Source of the DNA: Paraburkholderia aromaticivorans
Lineage (GTDB): Bacteria; Pseudomonadota; Gammaproteobacteria; Burkholderiales; Burkholderiaceae
Length of the DNA: 64,000 nucleotides
Direction of reading: 5' to 3'
Assembly: GCF_002278075.1 (NCBI RefSeq)
Contig: NZ_CP022989.1
Location: 2,294,001-2,358,000 of the forward strand
The notes under the pieces were generated by a model. The model was not told where the DNA came from and ran no database searches. It saw only the letters and a program-made list of their open reading frames with translations. A program made the translations under genes and the position numbers. Shown in pieces: positions 59,873-64,000 of the stretch. Position 1 is the first letter of the stretch. Each line of letters begins with the position of its first letter.

Positions 59873-60790
59873 TCAGGATACGCTTTGCGCAGCAGTTGCG
59901 AATTCAGGCATATTCGCGGGATTCTCCGGTGTCACCATCGCCTGCTTGAGCGCGTTTAGCGCGGACGAAAAATGCCCGCGCCGCCAGACGAGCAGTGTGT
60001 CGATCACGCCGATGTCGGGCAGTTCATGCACTGCGATATTGGTGGCGTCGGCCTGCAAATCCAGCACCGACCGCGGCGCGACCGCCACACCCGCACCAGC
60101 GGCCACGCACGCCACGATTGCGTGGTAGGAGCCCAGCTCCAGTATGCGCGCCGGCCTCACGCCGTGTTCCAGATACCACTTCTCGATATAAGCCCGGTAA
60201 GCGCAGCCGCGCTCGAACGCGATCAGCGTCGACAGCGCAATGTCCCGAACGTCGTGGATCGGCCGGTGGCCGCGAGGCGTCAGCATCACCAGTTCTTCCC
60301 GGAACACCGGCACCGACTCGAATAATTCGCCGAGCGCGGCCGGGTCCAACGGCGTCGCCACCAACGCGGCATCCACTTCGAATTCGCGTACCCGCTCGAT
60401 CAGCTTGCCGGTCGTGCCGGTCTCCAGTTCCAGCGCGACCGCGGGCCACCGCTGGTGGTAACGCGCGAGCAGCGCGGGAAGACGCGTTGCCGCGACGCTT
60501 TCCATCGTGCCCAAACGCAGGCGTCCGCTCGGCCGGTCTTCTCGCACCGCGTGGCGGGCCTCGTCCGCGAGCGCGAGCAGACGCTCGGCGTAGGGCAGCA
60601 GCGTCTCGCCGGCGGGCGTCAGCACGAGACGGCGGCCGTCGCGGATGAACAGGTCGGTGCCCAGCTGCTCTTCGAGCTGCTTGATGCGCGTGGTGACGTT
60701 CGATTGCACGCGATTGAGCTTGGCAGCGGCGCGCGTCACGCCGTTTTCCCGCACGACGGCGCGAAATATGGTCAAGGCGGCCAGATCCAT
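59873..60790 (-). CDS. LysR-family transcriptional regulator
   Basis: A 305-residue regulator. The N-terminal winged helix-turn-helix is typical (FRAVVRENGVTRAAAKLNRVQSNVTTRIKQLEEQLG), and a LysR substrate-binding domain starts near residue 90. The start at 60790 has AGGAGA five bases upstream; an open extension of 20 codons is not supported. It is divergent from the YbfB-type MFS gene, and the 115-bp gap contains a T-N11-A palindrome, so it probably controls that gene and itself. The ligand is unknown. Confidence 0.9.
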   Translation of the reverse strand: MDLAALTIFRAVVRENGVTRAAAKLNRVQSNVTTRIKQLEEQLGTDLFIRDGRRLVLTPAGETLLPYAERLLALADEARHAVREDRPSGRLRLGTMESVAATRLPALLARYHQRWPAVALELETGTTGKLIERVREFEVDAALVATPLDPAALGELFESVPVFREELVMLTPRGHRPIHDVRDIALSTLIAFERGCAYRAYIEKWYLEHGVRPARILELGSYHAIVACVAAGAGVAVAPRSVLDLQADATNIAVHELPDIGVIDTLLVWRRGHFSSALNALKQAMVTPENPANMPEFATAAQSVS

Positions 60791-60856
60791 GATTCTCTCC
60801 TGGCGATTGGTGGTATCCGAATTATTCATTTTTCGTGATTGAAAGGTCAAGCTACT

Positions 60857-60871
60857 ATGGACTCAATCCAT
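60857..60871. promoter_or_regulatory. LysR-type binding site candidate
   Basis: ATGGACTCAATCCAT has perfect 5-bp arms and the T-N11-A core of LysR-type regulator sites. It is located between the lysR-family gene and the divergent transporter gene. Confidence 0.55.
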
Positions 60872-60905
60872 CCGGTCTGCTGACTGCCTCAATCGCCGCC
60901 CACCC

Positions 60906-62411
60906 ATGAACGACTCCGCCTCCCTCGCCTACGGCCCCCTTGACGGGCGTCACGCCGCCCGCCGCGCCGCGCTTGCCTGCATGGTCACGCTGGCCGTCGC
61001 GCTCGGCATCGGGCGCTTTGCGTTCACGCCGCTCCTGCCGCTGATGCTTCACGGCAGCGCATTCGGCCAGCCGCAGATCGACATCCAGCAAGGCGGCTGG
61101 CTGGCATCTTTCAATTACGCGGGCTATTTCGTCGGCGCGGTCAGTTGCGCCGCGCTGCGGGTCGAGCCGGCGCGCATGGTGCGCGCGGGGCTTGCCGCGA
61201 CGGTGCTGCTGACCTTGGCGATGGGGGTGACGAGTCAGTTCTGGGTGTGGGCGGCGGTGCGCTTCGTCGCTGGGGCGGTCAGTGCGATGACGTTCGTGTT
61301 TGCGTCGCAATGGGGTTTGCGGCGGCTCGCCGAACTCCGTGCGCCCGAGTGGGGCGGGGTGATCTATACGGGGCCGGGCGCGGGCATTGTGGGAACGGGC
61401 CTGCTGGTCACTGCGGCGGATGGGTATGGGCCCGCGACCGGGTGGATCGGTTTCGGGCTGGTTGCCGCAGTGCTGTCGATTGCGGTTTGGCCGGTGTTCA
61501 GCGGGCGCGGACATGGGCCGCGTGCTTACGCGGCGGGTTCCGATGGCAAGGCCGCCGCCACTGAGTTCACCGTCACCGAGGCCATGGGCCGGGACGCCGC
61601 CGTCACTACCCAAGCTGCGGCGTCCCCGTCCGCCGCGACTCACGCCGTCCAGACCCAAGCTGCCGCGTCCCCGTCCGTCGGGACTCATGCCGTCCGGACC
61701 CAAGCCGCCGCGTCCCAAGCCGCCGCGTCCCAAGCCGCCGCGTCCCAAGCCGCCTTGAATCACACCACCTCAAATCACGCCCCCTCAAATTCCACCCCCT
61801 CAAATTCCACCCCCACCAAAACCACCGCCCACCCCGCCGACGCCTTCTGGCTCGTCCTCCTCTACGGCATCCCCGGTTTCGGCTACATCATCACCGCGAC
61901 TTTCCTGCCGGTAATCGCACGTCATGCGTTGCCCGGCTCGTCCTGGCCCGACCTGTTCTGGCCGATGTTCGGCGCGGCGCTGATCGTCGGCGCACTGCTG
62001 GCGGCGCGTTTGCCGGTGCATTGGGATAACCGCTCGCTGCTCGCCGGCTGCTATGTGCTGCAGGCAGGCGGCATCGCGCTCGGTATCGTCTGGCCGACAG
62101 CGGGCGGCTTTTCATTGGGCAGCATCCTGATCGGTCTGCCGTTCACCGCGATCACGCTGTTTGCGATGCGCGAGGCGCGGCGTCTGCGCGGCGACGACGC
62201 AGCCGCCCTGATGGGTTATGCGACGGCCGCTTATGGCGTCGGCCAGATCGTCGGCCCGCTGGTCGCCGCGCCGATCGCCGGGCACAGCGGATCGTTTTCG
62301 CCGGCGCTGTGGCTGGCGGCGGCTGCCTTGCTGGTGGGCGCGGCCGGGTTGATCGGCGTCGCGCGCATCACTCGTGGCCGTGCCCGCATGCCCGATTGCG
62401 GCTGCAGTTGA
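60906..62411 (+). CDS. YbfB/YjiJ-family MFS transporter with repetitive central linker
   Basis: A 501-residue membrane protein. The N-terminal half has VALGIGRFAFTPLLPLM and NYAGYFVGAVSCA, typical of YbfB/YjiJ transporters, and GVIYTGPGAGIVGTGLL; the C-terminal half has YGIPGFGYIITATFLPVIA. The loop joining the two six-helix halves is greatly enlarged. Residues ~236-304 are low-complexity repeats (QAAAS and NSTPS types) encoded by tandem DNA repeats. Members of the family are usually about 100 residues shorter. Substrate unknown; probably controlled by the divergent LysR protein. Confidence 0.87.
   Translation: MNDSASLAYGPLDGRHAARRAALACMVTLAVALGIGRFAFTPLLPLMLHGSAFGQPQIDIQQGGWLASFNYAGYFVGAVSCAALRVEPARMVRAGLAATVLLTLAMGVTSQFWVWAAVRFVAGAVSAMTFVFASQWGLRRLAELRAPEWGGVIYTGPGAGIVGTGLLVTAADGYGPATGWIGFGLVAAVLSIAVWPVFSGRGHGPRAYAAGSDGKAAATEFTVTEAMGRDAAVTTQAAASPSAATHAVQTQAAASPSVGTHAVRTQAAASQAAASQAAASQAALNHTTSNHAPSNSTPSNSTPTKTTAHPADAFWLVLLYGIPGFGYIITATFLPVIARHALPGSSWPDLFWPMFGAALIVGALLAARLPVHWDNRSLLAGCYVLQAGGIALGIVWPTAGGFSLGSILIGLPFTAITLFAMREARRLRGDDAAALMGYATAAYGVGQIVGPLVAAPIAGHSGSFSPALWLAAAALLVGAAGLIGVARITRGRARMPDCGCS
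61611..61817 (+). repeat. 45-bp and 15-bp tandem repeats inside the MFS gene
   Basis: Two copies of a 45-bp unit (61611-61655 and 61656-61700) are followed by four units of a 15-bp repeat CAAGCCGCCGCGTCC (61701-61757, last one degenerate). Four units of another 15-bp repeat of the AATTCCACCCCCTCA type run from 61758 to 61817. All unit lengths are multiples of three, so the reading frame is kept. Confidence 0.9.
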
Positions 62412-62532
62412 ACGCGGTTCTGCGCCGCCGCCCCGGCAGGCCCGCAAGCGAAAAACAAATAACCGAAGGGCGCACTAAAATGACCGCTTTCCCGTCATCT
62501 CAGCGCGCCTGTCGCCGGGCGCGCCGCCAGCC

Positions 62533-63564
62533 ATGCAACATTTCGCGTCCGACAACTACGCCGGCATCTGTCCCGAAGCGCTCGATGCGCTGATCGCCGC
62601 CAACAACAGCGGCCACGAGCCGGCCTACGGCGACGACTCCTGGACCAACCAGGTCTGCGACCGTCTGCGCGAGCTGTTCCAGACCGACTGCGAAGTGTTC
62701 TTCGTGTTCAACGGCACGGCCGCCAATTCGCTGGCGCTCGCGTCGCTGTGCCAGTCGTATCACTCGGTGATCTGCCACGAACTCGCGCATATCGAAACCG
62801 ACGAATGCGGCGGACCGGAGTTCTTCTCGGGCGGCTCGAAGCTGCTGACGGCGCCGGGCGTCGGCGGCAAACTCACGCCGGAGGCGATCGAAGCGGTGGT
62901 CACGCGCCGCGCCGACATCCATTACCCGAAGCCGAAAGTCGTCACGCTGACCCAATCGACGGAAGTCGGCACGGTCTACAGCGTCGAGGAAGTGCGCGCG
63001 ATCGCGGCGATCGCCAAGCGGCGTCATCTGAAAGTGCATATGGACGGTGCGCGTTTCGCCAACGCGGTCGCCGCGCTGGACGTGCATCCGTCGGAGATCA
63101 CGTGGCGCGCGGGCGTCGACGTGCTGTGCTTCGGCGGCACCAAGAACGGCTTGCCGGTCGGGGAAGCGGTGGTGTTTTTCGACCGCGCGCTGGCCGCCGA
63201 TTTCGCCTACCGCCTGAAGCAGGCCGGCCAGCTGGCCTCGAAGATGCGTTTCATTTCCGCGCCCTGGCTGGGTTTGCTCGACCACGACGTCTGGCTGCGC
63301 AATGCGCGCCACGCGAACGCGATGGCGCAACTGCTGCAAACGCGGTTGCAGGAAATTCCGGGCGTGAGCATCATGTTTCCCAGTGAATCGAACGCGGTCT
63401 TTGCGCAATTGCCCGCGCAAGCCGCCAAGGCAATGCGCGCGCGCGGCTGGAAGTTCTACGAATTCATCGGCGCAGGCGGCTGCCGGTTGATGTGCGCGTG
63501 GGATACGCAGCCGGAAACGGTCGAACGGTTCGCCGCCGAGGTGCGCGAGTTGTGCGCGGCGTGA
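62533..63564 (+). CDS. ltaE: low-specificity L-threonine aldolase
   Basis: A 343-residue PLP enzyme that splits L-threonine or allo-threonine into glycine and acetaldehyde. SDNYAGICPEALDAL at the start, the NGTAANSLAL cofactor loop, HMDGARFANA and the PLP lysine in FGGTKNG (Lys204) are conserved. The ATG at 62533 begins the typical MQHFASDN sequence. It follows the MFS gene by 120 bp in the same direction; a functional link is not evident. Confidence 0.93.
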   Translation: MQHFASDNYAGICPEALDALIAANNSGHEPAYGDDSWTNQVCDRLRELFQTDCEVFFVFNGTAANSLALASLCQSYHSVICHELAHIETDECGGPEFFSGGSKLLTAPGVGGKLTPEAIEAVVTRRADIHYPKPKVVTLTQSTEVGTVYSVEEVRAIAAIAKRRHLKVHMDGARFANAVAALDVHPSEITWRAGVDVLCFGGTKNGLPVGEAVVFFDRALAADFAYRLKQAGQLASKMRFISAPWLGLLDHDVWLRNARHANAMAQLLQTRLQEIPGVSIMFPSESNAVFAQLPAQAAKAMRARGWKFYEFIGAGGCRLMCAWDTQPETVERFAAEVRELCAA

Positions 63565-63680
63565 GATTGCCTCCAGCGCATGGCGTGCGTGCGCCAGGCC
63601 GGGTTTGCGCCGCGGTCGCGCTCCAACCCGGGCGCTAGCCTGAGCGCGGGCCCGAGCACGGGCCCGTGCCCCGGCTGGAT

Positions 63681-63746
63681 CGCGAACCAACCGCGAACCA
63701 ACCGCCGACCACCCACGAACCAACCGCGAGCTAGCCACGAACCGAC
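63681..63746. repeat. 11-bp tandem repeat between ltaE and the Nudix gene
   Basis: Six successive 11-bp units of the type CGCGAACCAAC, of which the first two are identical and the others carry one to four changes. It occupies the 266-bp gap before the last gene. Confidence 0.8.
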
Positions 63747-63830
63747 CGCCAAACCAGATACCGACCCAAACGCCACACCCCAAACCCCACACTCGATCAC
63801 ACAAGACAAACGGGACGTCTCTCTCACGCC

Positions 63831-64000
63831 ATGACCGAATACCGATTCTGCCCACGCTGTTCCACGCCTCTGATCGAGCGCGCCGATGCCGCGCACGAAG
63901 GCGGCCGCGTCCGCCAGACCTGTCCCGATACCGAGTGCGGCTACGTCCACTGGAACAACCCGCTGCCGGTGGTGGCGGCGATCGTCGAATATGAAGGCAA
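63831..64000 (+). CDS. Nudix hydrolase with zinc ribbon, 3' end missing
   Basis: Only the first 56 codons are in the window. The zinc-ribbon start FCPRCSTPL, then CPDTECGYVHWNNPLPVVAAIVEYEG, matches the N-terminus of NADH-pyrophosphatase-like Nudix proteins (two CxxC/CxxxxC pairs followed by the first strand of the Nudix fold). The Nudix box itself lies beyond the window, so activity is inferred. Confidence 0.8.
   Translation, partial: MTEYRFCPRCSTPLIERADAAHEGGRVRQTCPDTECGYVHWNNPLPVVAAIVEYEG

Overview
The window is a high-GC bacterial chromosome segment whose protein sequences and gene order fit the Burkholderiales, most likely Paraburkholderia or Burkholderia (inference from recognisable CarA, FtsH, GlmM, PstSCAB and Ppk sequences and the order carAB-greA-yhbY-rlmE-ftsH-folP-glmM). 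It is almost entirely core-type genome. I see no integrase, transposase, prophage, CRISPR array or rRNA. Three tRNA genes are present: Val(CAC), Pro(TGG) and Arg(TCT).

Layout. 1-9.3 kb: end of a DUF2214 membrane protein, an ABC exporter, tRNA-Val, then dnaQ, rnhA and a YafS-like methyltransferase, divergent from gloB and mltD (the same neighbourhood as in E. coli), and an MFS transporter. 9.4-21.5 kb: carA-carB, a very large structured terminator, greA, a DUF4149 protein, yhbY divergent from rlmE, then ftsH, folP and glmM. 21.5-34.7 kb: a phosphate block, with two tandem Pho boxes, pstS-pstC-pstA-pstB-phoU-phoB-phoR, convergent ppk (with its own Pho box), divergent ppx, a convergent OlsB-like acyltransferase and sixA. 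35-44 kb: tRNA-Pro, several very small membrane proteins and lipoproteins, a MATE exporter coupled to a DUF2288 gene, a pentapeptide-repeat protein, a lower-GC gene-poor stretch with a candidate small RNA, a LysM/M23 lipoprotein, an aldose epimerase relative, a 28-residue microprotein, uppP and tRNA-Arg. 44-64 kb: DUF427, an AcpA/phospholipase C-type lipoprotein divergent from a di-haem peroxidase, a Nudix hydrolase, an orphan periplasmic binding protein, glnS, ggt, an RBBP9-like hydrolase, a CaiB-type CoA transferase, alaS, a LysR regulator divergent from a YbfB-type MFS protein, ltaE, and the start of a second Nudix protein cut by the window end.

How the genes work together. The strongest coherent system is phosphate handling: high-affinity uptake (PstSCAB), signalling (PhoU, PhoB, PhoR), polyphosphate synthesis and breakdown (Ppk, Ppx) and probably phosphate-free ornithine lipid synthesis (OlsB-like) lie together, and three upstream regions carry Pho-box or Pho-box-like direct repeats. 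Peptidoglycan and envelope functions (MltD, GlmM, UppP, M23 peptidase) and translation or replication housekeeping make up most of the rest.

The most unusual recurring structure is a set of unrelated short tandem arrays (units of 9-15 bp, one of 41-42 bp), each private to one site. Most sit just outside genes. One abuts and contains the stop codon of the MATE gene, and one is translated as a long repetitive linker inside an MFS transporter. I found no clear evidence of a wholly undescribed multi-gene system. The best leads are the tandem arrays, the candidate small RNA near 39.7 kb, the carB terminator and the Pho-box-like site at the olsB-like gene.
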